This document shows positions 18,101-26,551 of a DNA stretch of 64,000 nucleotides, piece after piece. Position 1 is the stretch's first letter. Each line of letters begins with the position of its first letter. Made by a program: the position numbers and the translations under genes. The DNA comes from Cloacibacterium caeni (GTDB lineage: Bacteria; Bacteroidota; Bacteroidia; Flavobacteriales; Weeksellaceae), in NCBI RefSeq assembly GCF_907163105.1, contig NZ_OU015321.1:248001-312000 (forward strand), in the 5' to 3' direction. The notes under the pieces are model-generated. The model was not told where the DNA came from, made no database searches, and saw only the letters and a program-made list of their open reading frames with translations.

Positions 18101-18661
18101 AAAAGCAATTTCGACAAATTGGGCGAAGCGTATGAAGAACGTGTAAAAGAAATTACAACGTATTTGCAAACCGAGGTACAGCCTGCTTTAGATTTCCCAA
18201 CCTATCGCAAAATGTATAAGGATCTGAAAAAAGCCAAAGACACTTTGCTAGAGGAATTTTGTGCAAAGGCAACTGCCGCATACAACGAAATTTTTGATGA
18301 ATTGGAAGCTAAAGTTAATGAACTAGCGCTTTCACCAAACATTATTCCGAATCGGGAATATACCATCAGTCGTTTGCAAAAATCAAAAGACTTGAATTTC
18401 TTGGATCTGGAACTTTACAAAAAAGACGATTTCAGAATAAACCATCTAAAAGCTTTGGCAGATGAAGCCAATAAAAAACAAGTGGCCGAAAGTGGTGGCG
18501 ATGCACCCAAATACGGCTCCAAATTAGAAACCGTGAATCTCTCTTCATCTTTTGCAGGCAAAACCATTTCCTCACCAGAAGAAGTAGATCAGTTGATAGA
18601 AAAACTGAAAAATAAATTGATGGTAGAACTCAGCAAAAACGGCAAAATATTTTTGAAATAA
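15131..18661 (+). CDS. brxC: BREX protein BrxC, large ATPase
   Basis: A 1176-aa BrxC (PglY-like) ATPase, normal length for the family. The Walker A is GYYGSGKS at residues 67-74 and the Walker B is FLMDEVSQYIG with Asp268-Glu269. The N-terminal EIFARDINRHINPAVVVGQL is typical. The C-terminal 500 residues are helical and coiled-coil rich. BrxC is required for both host methylation and phage exclusion. Only 1 bp separates its stop from the pglX start, so the two are tightly coupled. Confidence 0.93.
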   Translation: MELKEIFARDINRHINPAVVVGQLDNQHIDQEIKEYVFTKDIIGNLYKFINAIANKKEGKTGIWISGYYGSGKSHFIKYLFYCLNQATRKEAFESYKEALKNSSELDELSDVTLSNVQLIENKLDKLEVQEIIFNIDYVSQQIKNNNTITRILFNELNAKRGYNKTNIAVAMLIEKKLDQKGQLQSFKDRVKEVIGEPWVSENVTNHIQLKLSKIIDIAAEFDEDIDKESLRSAIKADRDFTIEELVAELKEYIKTKPEDYRLVFLMDEVSQYIGNNTDLLLNLQTIVEGFGEHLENKVWVVCTAQQDLSNLVTETGKKSDGFGKIMGRFETLISLDSQDAAYITQKRVLEKSTEGTKVLTQYYKDNKGAIENQFVLGHSLYQSYADAENFYLAYPFIPYQFRLISDVFSSFSKVGFVGEGVKNTERAILGITHFTAQKQSQQEVGYFISFDNFFNDNLQSNLTHSARAILDRGRNIDFNPEIKSFAFRVINVLFMVSNLEEAISISFPPTVENISLLLLNDVKIVKAELQNKVQQVLDILVEENIVQVTEGKYRFLDDEGIKVANTIAQTDVNANTRLKYFYDQFIKKSLKPDSTIKLGNRNIKVSLSIDDKDEATGGDFKIKFVVYDTTPPEQQALNVAANELNININEWFNDDKEFKKDFLNYCKTTKYLEDNRSIATGGKVKTLEEFSNNNVKQLRDLQIRFEKAWANASFTSGQRLIPANSINGANPAARYQEMVNKHLEFLYKYYQLSESFAQNNADLQTAINKSISTITIDNELNLAEAEVNNKISQSGNEMNLTDIVKLFEKAPYGWKDIATLHVVFNIARKKQRALFYLNDEMELKHYYEKAINSSSRNSIEVKSTKEYKQEDIDAFKKAVKDIFVSYTFVSGQTVAEMLSDFHDFLGKNLIEVNAYKEQYEGFPFSITLKNFHKRLAELKETKSNDRLIQKLIENSAALRTDRDAFADLKDFIDNNFANYEEIRTYVSQEKSNFDKLGEAYEERVKEITTYLQTEVQPALDFPTYRKMYKDLKKAKDTLLEEFCAKATAAYNEIFDELEAKVNELALSPNIIPNREYTISRLQKSKDLNFLDLELYKKDDFRINHLKALADEANKKQVAESGGDAPKYGSKLETVNLSSSFAGKTISSPEEVDQLIEKLKNKLMVELSKNGKIFLK

Positions 18662-18662
18662 G

Positions 18663-21600
18663 ATGAACACCAACAAAATAAAATCTTTCGCCAAACAGGC
18701 GAGAATGCAATTATACAAAGGCGTTACCAACCAGTTATTGTTTTGGGGATTTGATGATAAAGGCAACGTGAAAGCCGAACCAGAAGCCATACCCGGTGGT
18801 TTTACCTTCAGGGGAAATATTTATAACGATGTATCCACCGTTCCCAAATGGAAAAAACTGAAAGAAAAAATCCAAAAATCGAAAGAGTCTATAAAAGACG
18901 TTACCGAAGAAGCAGCGTACACTTGGTTCAACCGTTTGGCGGCAATTAAAATTTTAGAAGAAAATAAATTTATTGATCCAGTACTTTGTTGTCAAGAAGG
19001 AAGTTTGGTTCCACTGATTTTGCAACAGGCAAAAGCCGGGCAACACACCGTAACCAATGCAGCACAAAAAGCAAACCTACAAGAAGCACTATTGCAAAAT
19101 GATGACGAAAAAGCATTTGCCATTCTCATCACCAATTATTGCAACACGCACCCGTTATTGAGAGAAGTTTTTGGGCATCTGGATGATTATACCGAAATCT
19201 TAGTACCCAATGATTTGCTTACTGTAGATGGTTTTGTTGCGATGCTGAACGATGAAGCCAATATCGCTCCCGAAGATTTTGCCGAAGTAGAACTCATCGG
19301 TTGGCTCTACCAGTTTTATATTGCCGACCGTAAAGACGAAGTTTTCAAAGGATTTAAAGCCAACAAAAAAGCAAGAGCAGAAGATATTCCTGCTGCTACA
19401 CAGATTTTTACGCCCAAATGGATTGTAAACTATATGGTAGAAAATACCGTAGGAAAAATCTATCTGGATTACGAAGAAGATTCTGACCTAAAAAACCAAA
19501 TGAAATATTTGGTGCAAAACGAAGCCGATGGCAAAAGCCAATTGATAGGCGATATTACCCAACTCACGCTGATAGACCCGGCTTGTGGATCGGGACATAT
19601 TTTGGTCACGGGTTTTGAGTGGCTCTACAAAATGTACCGCGAACAAGGGTACGGTGCCAAACAAGCCGTAGAAAGCATTTTGAAAAACAATTTGTACGGA
19701 TTGGATTTGGATGATCGTGCGATGCAATTGTCTCGTTTTGCAGTATTGTTGAAAGCAGCACAGCAATTGGAAGCGGCTGCAACTGGAGAAGGAAAAGTTT
19801 TGCTAACCAATACGTTGGAAGTGTTACCACACGTATATGCTTTTCCTGAAGAACACGGATTTGTAACCGAGGAAATTGCCCAATTTAGCCAAAACCAATA
19901 TGTTAAAGAAATTTACCAAGCCGTAGATCTTTTACGACAAGGTAAAAACATAGGTTCTGCACTTCAGCTTTCTTTACCTGAAGAAGCCATTGCAGTGGTA
20001 AAAAAACAATATGCAGATTGGCAAACTCAATACAAAGCAGGAACATTGGATATTGAGCAACAATCTATTTGGGCACATCTAAAACCATACATAGAAGTTA
20101 TTTTGGTATTAACCCAACAATATGCTGCTGTAGTTGCCAACCCGCCATATATGGGACAAAAATCGATGAATGGCGAATTGAAGAATTATCTTGATAAAAA
20201 TTATCCAAGATCCAAATCTGATTTATTTGCAGTATTTATGGAGAAAATGATGGATATGGTGAAAGATAATGCAAGAATGGGCTGTATAACTATGGAGTCT
20301 TGGATGTTTCTTTCTTCTTATGAAAAGCTAAGAACTCATATTATTGATAAATATTCGATAGTAGGATTAGGACATTTTGGATGGCATATTTTAGGGATTG
20401 CTTTTGGAACAGCCATGTTAATTTTAGAAAGAAGTAAAAAAGTAAAGATTGGTGAATATTCTTACCTGACAATTGATGATGTTGATAGAATCCCTAATGT
20501 TCCTTATGTATTCCCAAAGAAAGATAATGGAAGATTTGCTAGAATTCCCCAATCCAATTTTGAAAAAATACCAGGAAGCCCAATTGCGTTTTGGGTGAGT
20601 GAGAGGGTGATGGAGATTTTTCTTAAAAAATCATTTTTAGGAGATATAACTGATTTAAAGCAAGGAATGGCTAGCGGTGATAACGAGAGATTTGTTAGGG
20701 AATGGTTTGAGCCTTCTATTAAAGATATTGAATTTAATTCAAAAGATTTATCTTCTGTAGAATCTTCTAAAAAGAAATATTCAACTTATGTTAAAGGTGG
20801 TTATTTTAGAAAATGGTATGGAAATTTAAGCAATACTATAAAATTTGATAAAGAAAATTTTGAAGCATTATCAAACTTAGGTAATAGATTGCCATCGAGA
20901 CAATATTATTTTAAGCAAGCAGGTACTTGGTCATTAATAAGTTCAGGTTCATATGGTTGTCGATATATGCCTGAAGGTAATATTTTTGATGTAAGTTCAC
21001 ATTGTATTTTTGATAACGAGGAAAACGAGTTAAAACAATTTATTGCATTTTTAAATTCAAAAATTTCAAAAAACTTTTTATTATTACTAAATCCAACTTT
21101 AAATTTTAGTAGTGGAGTAGTTTCTTTGTTGCCTTTTATAAGAAATAACAATAAATTTTTAATTGAAAAAAAATGTGATTACTCCATTAATATCTCCAAA
21201 ACCGACTGGGATTCCCGAGAAACGTCTTGGGATTTTGAGCAGAATCCTTTGTTGGCACAGCAACAGACATCGCTGTCATTGGCATATCAAACTTGGCAAG
21301 AAAAGGTAAGTCAAGATTTTTTCCAACTGCACAGCAACGAAGAAGAACTCAACCGTATTTTTATAGATATTTACGGTTTGCAGGAAGAGCTTACGCCAGA
21401 AGTTGCTCTTAAAGATATTACCATTCTGCAAGATGAGCTAAAAGCAGAGGATCTTGCCGCTTTAGAACCAGCTTTCAGAGCGGGAGAAAATGTGGTGTTG
21501 CCTATTCAGAAAGATGTGGTTATTAGTCAGTTGCTGTCGTATTTGGTAGGTTGTATGCTTGGGCGTTACCGTTTAGACAAAAAAGGCTTACACATTGCCC

Positions 21601-22241
21601 ATCCCGATGCAACCGAAGAAGAATTGGCAACCTATGAAGTTTCAGATGCCGCATTGCCTTTCCCTTTTACGATAGATGAAGATGCTATTTTACCGTTAAT
21701 GGGAGCTGCTTGTGCTTTCCCGGATGATGCCGTAAAAAGGATAGAAGATTTACTGCACCGCATTTACGGAGACCAAAGCCACATCCAAAACCTCAATTTT
21801 ATAGACGATGCACTGGGAATGAAGCTGGATAAATGGATGACCGAGAAATTCTGGCCTTACCATATTTCTGGCACGCAATACAAGAAAAAACCGATCTATT
21901 GGTTGTTTTCTTCCAATCCTAAAAAACCACAAAACGCAGCCTTCCGCGTGTTGGTGTATATGCACCGTATGGATGGCTACACCGTACAAAAGATAATGCG
22001 AAACTATCTGCATCCGCATCAGGAATACCTTCGCAATCAATACGAAGCTTTGAAGGAAAACGAAGCCAATCTCTCCAAACCAGAACTCAAAATCTTTGAA
22101 AACCTTCAAAAACAAATGATAGAGCTCAAAGAGTATAATGAAGTTTTAAAGCAATTGGCAGATCTGCAAATCACTTTTGATTTAGATGATGGGGTAACGG
22201 TAAACTATGCCAAGTTTACGGGAGCTGTGGCAGTGATTTAG
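18663..22241 (+). CDS. pglX: BREX adenine-specific DNA methyltransferase PglX
   Basis: An 1192-aa BREX methyltransferase that would mark host DNA by N6-adenine methylation. SAM-binding motif I is DPACGSG (Asp305-Gly311) and the catalytic motif IV is NPPY (Asn493-Tyr496). The C-terminus contains the family region LHRIYGDQSHIQNLNFIDDAL and KKPIYWLFSSNPKKPQNAAF. Residues of about 500-840 (nt 20160-21190) are markedly more AT-rich than the rest and include the expected target-recognition domain, suggesting exchange of specificity. A hairpin terminator follows, before hipB. Confidence 0.93.
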   Translation: MNTNKIKSFAKQARMQLYKGVTNQLLFWGFDDKGNVKAEPEAIPGGFTFRGNIYNDVSTVPKWKKLKEKIQKSKESIKDVTEEAAYTWFNRLAAIKILEENKFIDPVLCCQEGSLVPLILQQAKAGQHTVTNAAQKANLQEALLQNDDEKAFAILITNYCNTHPLLREVFGHLDDYTEILVPNDLLTVDGFVAMLNDEANIAPEDFAEVELIGWLYQFYIADRKDEVFKGFKANKKARAEDIPAATQIFTPKWIVNYMVENTVGKIYLDYEEDSDLKNQMKYLVQNEADGKSQLIGDITQLTLIDPACGSGHILVTGFEWLYKMYREQGYGAKQAVESILKNNLYGLDLDDRAMQLSRFAVLLKAAQQLEAAATGEGKVLLTNTLEVLPHVYAFPEEHGFVTEEIAQFSQNQYVKEIYQAVDLLRQGKNIGSALQLSLPEEAIAVVKKQYADWQTQYKAGTLDIEQQSIWAHLKPYIEVILVLTQQYAAVVANPPYMGQKSMNGELKNYLDKNYPRSKSDLFAVFMEKMMDMVKDNARMGCITMESWMFLSSYEKLRTHIIDKYSIVGLGHFGWHILGIAFGTAMLILERSKKVKIGEYSYLTIDDVDRIPNVPYVFPKKDNGRFARIPQSNFEKIPGSPIAFWVSERVMEIFLKKSFLGDITDLKQGMASGDNERFVREWFEPSIKDIEFNSKDLSSVESSKKKYSTYVKGGYFRKWYGNLSNTIKFDKENFEALSNLGNRLPSRQYYFKQAGTWSLISSGSYGCRYMPEGNIFDVSSHCIFDNEENELKQFIAFLNSKISKNFLLLLNPTLNFSSGVVSLLPFIRNNNKFLIEKKCDYSINISKTDWDSRETSWDFEQNPLLAQQQTSLSLAYQTWQEKVSQDFFQLHSNEEELNRIFIDIYGLQEELTPEVALKDITILQDELKAEDLAALEPAFRAGENVVLPIQKDVVISQLLSYLVGCMLGRYRLDKKGLHIAHPDATEEELATYEVSDAALPFPFTIDEDAILPLMGAACAFPDDAVKRIEDLLHRIYGDQSHIQNLNFIDDALGMKLDKWMTEKFWPYHISGTQYKKKPIYWLFSSNPKKPQNAAFRVLVYMHRMDGYTVQKIMRNYLHPHQEYLRNQYEALKENEANLSKPELKIFENLQKQMIELKEYNEVLKQLADLQITFDLDDGVTVNYAKFTGAVAVI
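20160..21190 (+). other. AT-rich mosaic segment of pglX (target-recognition region)
   Basis: Inside pglX the base composition shifts sharply. For example 20821-20880 has 12 G/C in 60, whereas 21661-21720 in the same gene has 25 in 60. Codon choice also changes, to ATA, TTA, AAT and GAT-rich runs. The segment starts just after the NPPY motif and ends near CDYSINISKTDWDSRETSWD. It is where type I and BREX methyltransferases carry their DNA specificity domain. Confidence 0.6.
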
Positions 22242-22258
22242 AATAACGACTGATAATT

Positions 22259-22299
22259 AACGCATAAACAATATTTTTTATAGTTTGTGCGTTATTTTT
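22259..22299 (+). terminator. Terminator between pglX and hipB
   Basis: AACGCATAAAC pairs with GTTTGTGCGTT (one T-G wobble) over a 13-base loop, followed by ATTTTTT. It suggests that hipB-hipA-pglZ-brxL is transcribed mainly from its own promoter. Confidence 0.65.
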
Positions 22300-22335
22300 T
22301 GTACATTAGCGTTATAATTAGATTTTAAAATTAAT

Positions 22336-22351
22336 GAATGATTTATCATTC
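22336..22351. promoter_or_regulatory. Palindrome upstream of the BREX-embedded hipB, candidate operator
   Basis: GAATGATTTATCATTC has perfect 7-bp arms around TT and ends 23 bp before the hipB start. Upstream, GCGTT recurs at about 22289-22293 and 22310-22314. It is a plausible binding site for HipB autoregulation and would place pglZ and brxL under the same control. Confidence 0.5.
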
Positions 22352-22374
22352 GTTGGTTTGTGAAAATAAGTTTT

Positions 22375-22719
22375 ATGAATGATATTTCAAACATTAATTT
22401 GTATTCTGATAAAGCGGTATTGCAAAATATCGGAAACTTTATACAGCAAATACGCATTCAGCAGGAACGAACCCAGCAAGATTTGGCAAAAGATGCCGCC
22501 ATCAGTCGTTCTACATTGAGTTTAATCGAACGTGGTGAAAATATTTCTCTACTGAATTTAATTAAAATTCTTCGAATTTTGGATGCTCTGTATGTTTTAA
22601 AAAACTTTCAGTTGCCAGAAGAAATAAGCCCATTACAATTGGCAAAAGGAGAAAATAAGCCGAGACAACGTGCTTCTAGTCGTAACAATAATAAAGATAA
22701 AGAAGATTTGGGATGGTAA
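22375..22719 (+). CDS. hipB: HipB-like XRE antitoxin/regulator inside the BREX locus
   Basis: A 114-aa protein with an XRE HTH at about residues 16-70 (IGNFIQQIRIQQERTQQDLA, AAISRSTLSLIERGENIS) and a basic, disordered tail (KPRQRASSRNNNKDKED). ATG 22375 is preferred over a GTG five codons earlier. The gene overlaps hipA by 7 bp. It stands between pglX and pglZ, not at an end of the locus. Predicted roles are HipA antitoxin and repressor of the downstream genes. Confidence 0.86.
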   Translation: MNDISNINLYSDKAVLQNIGNFIQQIRIQQERTQQDLAKDAAISRSTLSLIERGENISLLNLIKILRILDALYVLKNFQLPEEISPLQLAKGENKPRQRASSRNNNKDKEDLGW

Positions 22720-23996
22720 CTACAGCATTTGTAAATATTTGGGGAAAACGGGTAGGAGCAATAGCTTGGAATCCAGATACAGAATTAGCAAGTTTTGAAT
22801 ATGATCTTAAATTTCCCTTAGAAAAGTGGGCTTTAGCTCCTTTGAAAATGCCAAACAGCGGTAGAATTTATACTTTTCCTGAGTTAAGAGATAATGAAAC
22901 GTTCAAAGGCTTGCCCGGATTATTGGCAGATGCACTTCCTGATCGTTACGGTAAAGATTTAATTAATGCTTGGCTCGCAAGACAAGGCCGACCAGACAAT
23001 TCCTTAAATCCTGTAGAGCTGCTTTGTTTTATAGGAAAACGAGGGATGGGAGCATTGGAGTTTGAACCCGTTATTTCTAAAGAATCCAGTTCTTATGATG
23101 TAGAATTAAGCGATTTGATAGAAGTTACTAAGGCGCTTTTAGAAAAAAAAGAAGATATTCAAATTCAAACTTCAGGCAAGATGGAAGATGTGATGATGGA
23201 TATTTTGAAAATGGGAACTTCAGCTGGTGGAGCCCGACCGAAAGCGATTATCGCATACAACGAAAAAACTGGCCAGATAAGATCTGGACAAACTTTAGCC
23301 GATGAAGGATTTGAACATTGGTTGATTAAATTTGATGAAATAAGCGACGTACAGTTTGGTGCTTCTAAAGGATATGGAAAAATAGAAATGGCGTATTATA
23401 AAATGGCTACAGATTTCGGCATTGATATGATGGAATCTCGTTTAATTGAAGAAAATGGTAGGGTGCATTTTATGACCAAGCGTTTTGATCGTAAAGATGG
23501 AGATAAAGTACATTCGCAAACGCTTTGTGCTATTCAACATTATGATTATGCCAATATTACATCCTACAGTTACGAACAAGTTTTCCAAACAATGCGTCAG
23601 CTAAAACTTACTTATGCAGAGGCTGAGCAAATGTACAAAAGAATGATTTTTAATATAATTGCCAGAAACTGCGACGATCATACCAAAAATTTCGCTTTTC
23701 TTATGGATAAAACAGGAAAATGGAAACTCTCTCCAGCCTACGATATTTGTTTCGCCTATCGTCCGGGAAGTGTTTGGGTAAGCCAACATAATCTGAGCAT
23801 CAACGGGAAAAGAAAAGATTTTACTCGTAAAGATTTATTGGAAATTGCAGAACAAAATTCTATTAGATTTCCTGAAAAAATAATTAATGACTGCATTGCT
23901 TTAGTGAAAAAGTGGCGTCAATATGCAGCCACTTACAAAGTAGATACAGAAAAGATGACCGCTATAGATAACGTTTTAATAAAAGAATTAAAATGA
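22713..23996 (+). CDS. hipA: HipA-family kinase encoded within the BREX operon
   Basis: A 427-aa HipA-like Ser/Thr kinase. The glycine-rich loop is GTSAGGARPKAI (Gly168-Lys177), the catalytic loop is NCDDHTKNF with Asp321 at the catalytic position, and the metal-site motif is SPAYDICFAY. It overlaps hipB by 7 bp at its start and pglZ by 4 bp (ATGA) at its end, so toxin and BREX phosphatase-like protein are translationally coupled. It is clearly distinct from the first HipA at 9789 in its motifs. Either a guard toxin that fires when BREX fails or a regulatory kinase of BREX, comparable in principle to PglW of other BREX types, would fit. Confidence 0.92.
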   Translation: MVTTAFVNIWGKRVGAIAWNPDTELASFEYDLKFPLEKWALAPLKMPNSGRIYTFPELRDNETFKGLPGLLADALPDRYGKDLINAWLARQGRPDNSLNPVELLCFIGKRGMGALEFEPVISKESSSYDVELSDLIEVTKALLEKKEDIQIQTSGKMEDVMMDILKMGTSAGGARPKAIIAYNEKTGQIRSGQTLADEGFEHWLIKFDEISDVQFGASKGYGKIEMAYYKMATDFGIDMMESRLIEENGRVHFMTKRFDRKDGDKVHSQTLCAIQHYDYANITSYSYEQVFQTMRQLKLTYAEAEQMYKRMIFNIIARNCDDHTKNFAFLMDKTGKWKLSPAYDICFAYRPGSVWVSQHNLSINGKRKDFTRKDLLEIAEQNSIRFPEKIINDCIALVKKWRQYAATYKVDTEKMTAIDNVLIKELK

Positions 23997-26539
23997 TTGT
24001 AGAAAAAATAAAACAAAAATTTACGGAGATTGATTATCCCATTTTGTTCTTCTTTGATGCAGATAAAGAATACGAGGAAGAATTGATGAGCTACGATCAA
24101 TCCGATTTTAAAATAGTAACTGTAAATCGTAATTTTTTTGCGGTAAAACACGCGGTAGAGTTTAAAGAAAAAGAAGATAAGATATTGTTGTACCACCTTT
24201 CTGAAGAACCAAAAGAGAAAGAATATATAAATTATCCGCTCACCGATTTATTATTGGCAGGGAACATTCTGGCAATGGACGAAATCTCGGACTTGCTGCA
24301 ACAATACAAAATACCGCTTCAGCAAAGAGAGAATGTAAGCAAGGTGAAAAAATGGATAAAAGCGAAGAAAAACCAGTCGAAAATATTACCTGCTCTAACC
24401 AACAATCCTTTTGAAATTGGCAAATTATATACCGCTGTTGTTTCTATTATTTTAGATGAAAAGAAAACAGGCAATATCGCTTTTAACCTGATTCGTATTT
24501 TTGAAATTTTACAAGAAGGACAAACGGCTTGGGAAAAGAAGCAACAGGTATTGGTAAATGCAGGATTAGACGAAACAGTAAAACTAAACATAGCACAACT
24601 GTTAAGTATAGAGGTAGAAGACCTTCGTTTCGAAACCCTGAAAAATCTTTGGTTGCAATTGAAATATAATATGCTTACTGCTCCCATTGCCGAAGCAGAA
24701 CCAATGGATCTGTATAAAACATTAAAAATAAAAGACGACACTGCGAAAATAAAAATCACCAATTTTTTTAAAGATTGGCAAGATGATAAAAACAAATCCC
24801 TGCATTTTGAAGCCATTTTCGATGAATTAGGAGCAAGCATTAACGAAGAAAAAATATACGAATGGTACGGTTCTGCACAAGAATACGGTATCCGAACAAA
24901 GAAAAGCGTGCAGTCATTATTGAGTAATTCGCTGAACGAAATTTTGAGCAATCCTTCAGAAGTAGTATCGCAGTACGCTTCTTTTAACAATAATTTAGAA
25001 CAATATGAAGGCTATGAACAAAAAGTACGTTTTATATTCAATACCGCTCGGTTTTTTGAAATGATTCGCCGGTATTCCGACTTTGTTTTTAATAAACCTC
25101 AAGAATATATCCATCGCTACGAAAAGGAATTGTATAAATTGGATGGGTTTTACAGATTGGCATTTACAGCGTATCAACAATTTTCGGAAGAAATGTTACC
25201 CGATTATGAAACCGTATTTGCAGAACTCAATAAAACCTACGATCAGTATTTAATTGATCTCAATAATCCTTGGGTAAAAAGTTTAGATGAAATTGGTTTT
25301 GATTTTGGAAAATTAACGACCGCTAAACAATTCAATTTTCATCAAGATTTTGTTGAACCCATTACCAACAAAAAGGTGGTGATCATTTCCGATGCCTTTC
25401 GCTACGAATTAGGCATAGAATTGATGAACGAATTGTTGGTAGAATCCGATAACAACATCACCTGTTCGGCAATGTTGGCTTCTATTCCTACGTACACCAA
25501 TTTGGGAATGAGCAACCTGTTGCCCAACCAAAAAATTGAAGCCATCGTTATCGACGATGCAATAGACTATAGCATTGCAGGAATCAAAACCGTGAGTACC
25601 AATCGGGAACAAATTTTAAAACTGAAAGAAAGAAATTCTGGCGTAATAGATTATGCTACGTTTTCAAAATTCACAACAGAAGAAGGAAGAACGTATCTCA
25701 GAGATAAACAAACGGTATATGTTTACCATAATTGGATGGATGCAATTGGCGACAAGCAAGGCTCAGAATATTACACTTTTGAGTCGGCAGAACAATGCAT
25801 CACTCAGTTAAAATTATTGATCAGAAAATTATACGGAAGCTTCAATGTTTATAATGTATTGGTTACTGCGGATCATGGCTTTTTATTCAATTATAAAAAG
25901 ATTTCGGAGGCTACATCACAGCAATTACCTAGTTTGAAGAATACATTGAAAGATCATACCCGATTTTGCCTTACTACAGATACAAACAAATTTGAAGACA
26001 CATATCAATTTCCGCTATCTGCTACTACCAATATAGTTTCGGAGGTACAGGTAGTTCTTCCAAAAGCTATCAACAGATTTAAGAAAAAAGGAAATATAGG
26101 AAAGCAATTTGTACACGGTGGAAGTGCTTTACAGGAAGTAATTGTACCTGTTCTTCAATTGTACAGAAACCGTAGAAATTTGGCAAAAAAAGTGAATTTC
26201 AAAAGAATAGATTCCGTAAAATCAGTTTCTACAAGTGTTTTTAAGTTAAATTTCTTGCAGCTAGAACCGATTGGCAATAACCATAAATCCAGAGTTTTAC
26301 GAATAGCCATATATGATATTGATGGTACTATTATTTCAAACATAGAAGAAGTTACTTTGAATTTAACCAGTGAATTGCCTGTAGAAAGAAGTTTTGAAGT
26401 AAGAATGGAGTTGAGCTCAAAAGGCTCAAAAATGAAAATAGGATACGTGAAAGTGTATGATAAAGAAGATAAATTGAATCCCTTATCAAATGATTTACTC
26501 AAAATCAATTTACTAGAAGAAATAGATAATTTTGATTAA
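23993..26539 (+). CDS. pglZ: BREX protein PglZ, alkaline-phosphatase-superfamily
   Basis: An 848-aa type 1 PglZ. The PglZ domain starts near residue 460 with KVVIISDAFRYELGIEL (Asp467) and continues to VTADHGFLF (Asp627, His628), matching metal-binding positions of the alkaline-phosphatase fold. The N-terminal 450 residues are helical and lack catalytic motifs, as in the family. PglZ is a core BREX factor, needed with PglX for host modification. It starts inside the hipA stop codon and ends 12 bp before brxL. Confidence 0.93.
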   Translation: MIVEKIKQKFTEIDYPILFFFDADKEYEEELMSYDQSDFKIVTVNRNFFAVKHAVEFKEKEDKILLYHLSEEPKEKEYINYPLTDLLLAGNILAMDEISDLLQQYKIPLQQRENVSKVKKWIKAKKNQSKILPALTNNPFEIGKLYTAVVSIILDEKKTGNIAFNLIRIFEILQEGQTAWEKKQQVLVNAGLDETVKLNIAQLLSIEVEDLRFETLKNLWLQLKYNMLTAPIAEAEPMDLYKTLKIKDDTAKIKITNFFKDWQDDKNKSLHFEAIFDELGASINEEKIYEWYGSAQEYGIRTKKSVQSLLSNSLNEILSNPSEVVSQYASFNNNLEQYEGYEQKVRFIFNTARFFEMIRRYSDFVFNKPQEYIHRYEKELYKLDGFYRLAFTAYQQFSEEMLPDYETVFAELNKTYDQYLIDLNNPWVKSLDEIGFDFGKLTTAKQFNFHQDFVEPITNKKVVIISDAFRYELGIELMNELLVESDNNITCSAMLASIPTYTNLGMSNLLPNQKIEAIVIDDAIDYSIAGIKTVSTNREQILKLKERNSGVIDYATFSKFTTEEGRTYLRDKQTVYVYHNWMDAIGDKQGSEYYTFESAEQCITQLKLLIRKLYGSFNVYNVLVTADHGFLFNYKKISEATSQQLPSLKNTLKDHTRFCLTTDTNKFEDTYQFPLSATTNIVSEVQVVLPKAINRFKKKGNIGKQFVHGGSALQEVIVPVLQLYRNRRNLAKKVNFKRIDSVKSVSTSVFKLNFLQLEPIGNNHKSRVLRIAIYDIDGTIISNIEEVTLNLTSELPVERSFEVRMELSSKGSKMKIGYVKVYDKEDKLNPLSNDLLKINLLEEIDNFD

Positions 26540-26551
26540 ACAACTGTAATT

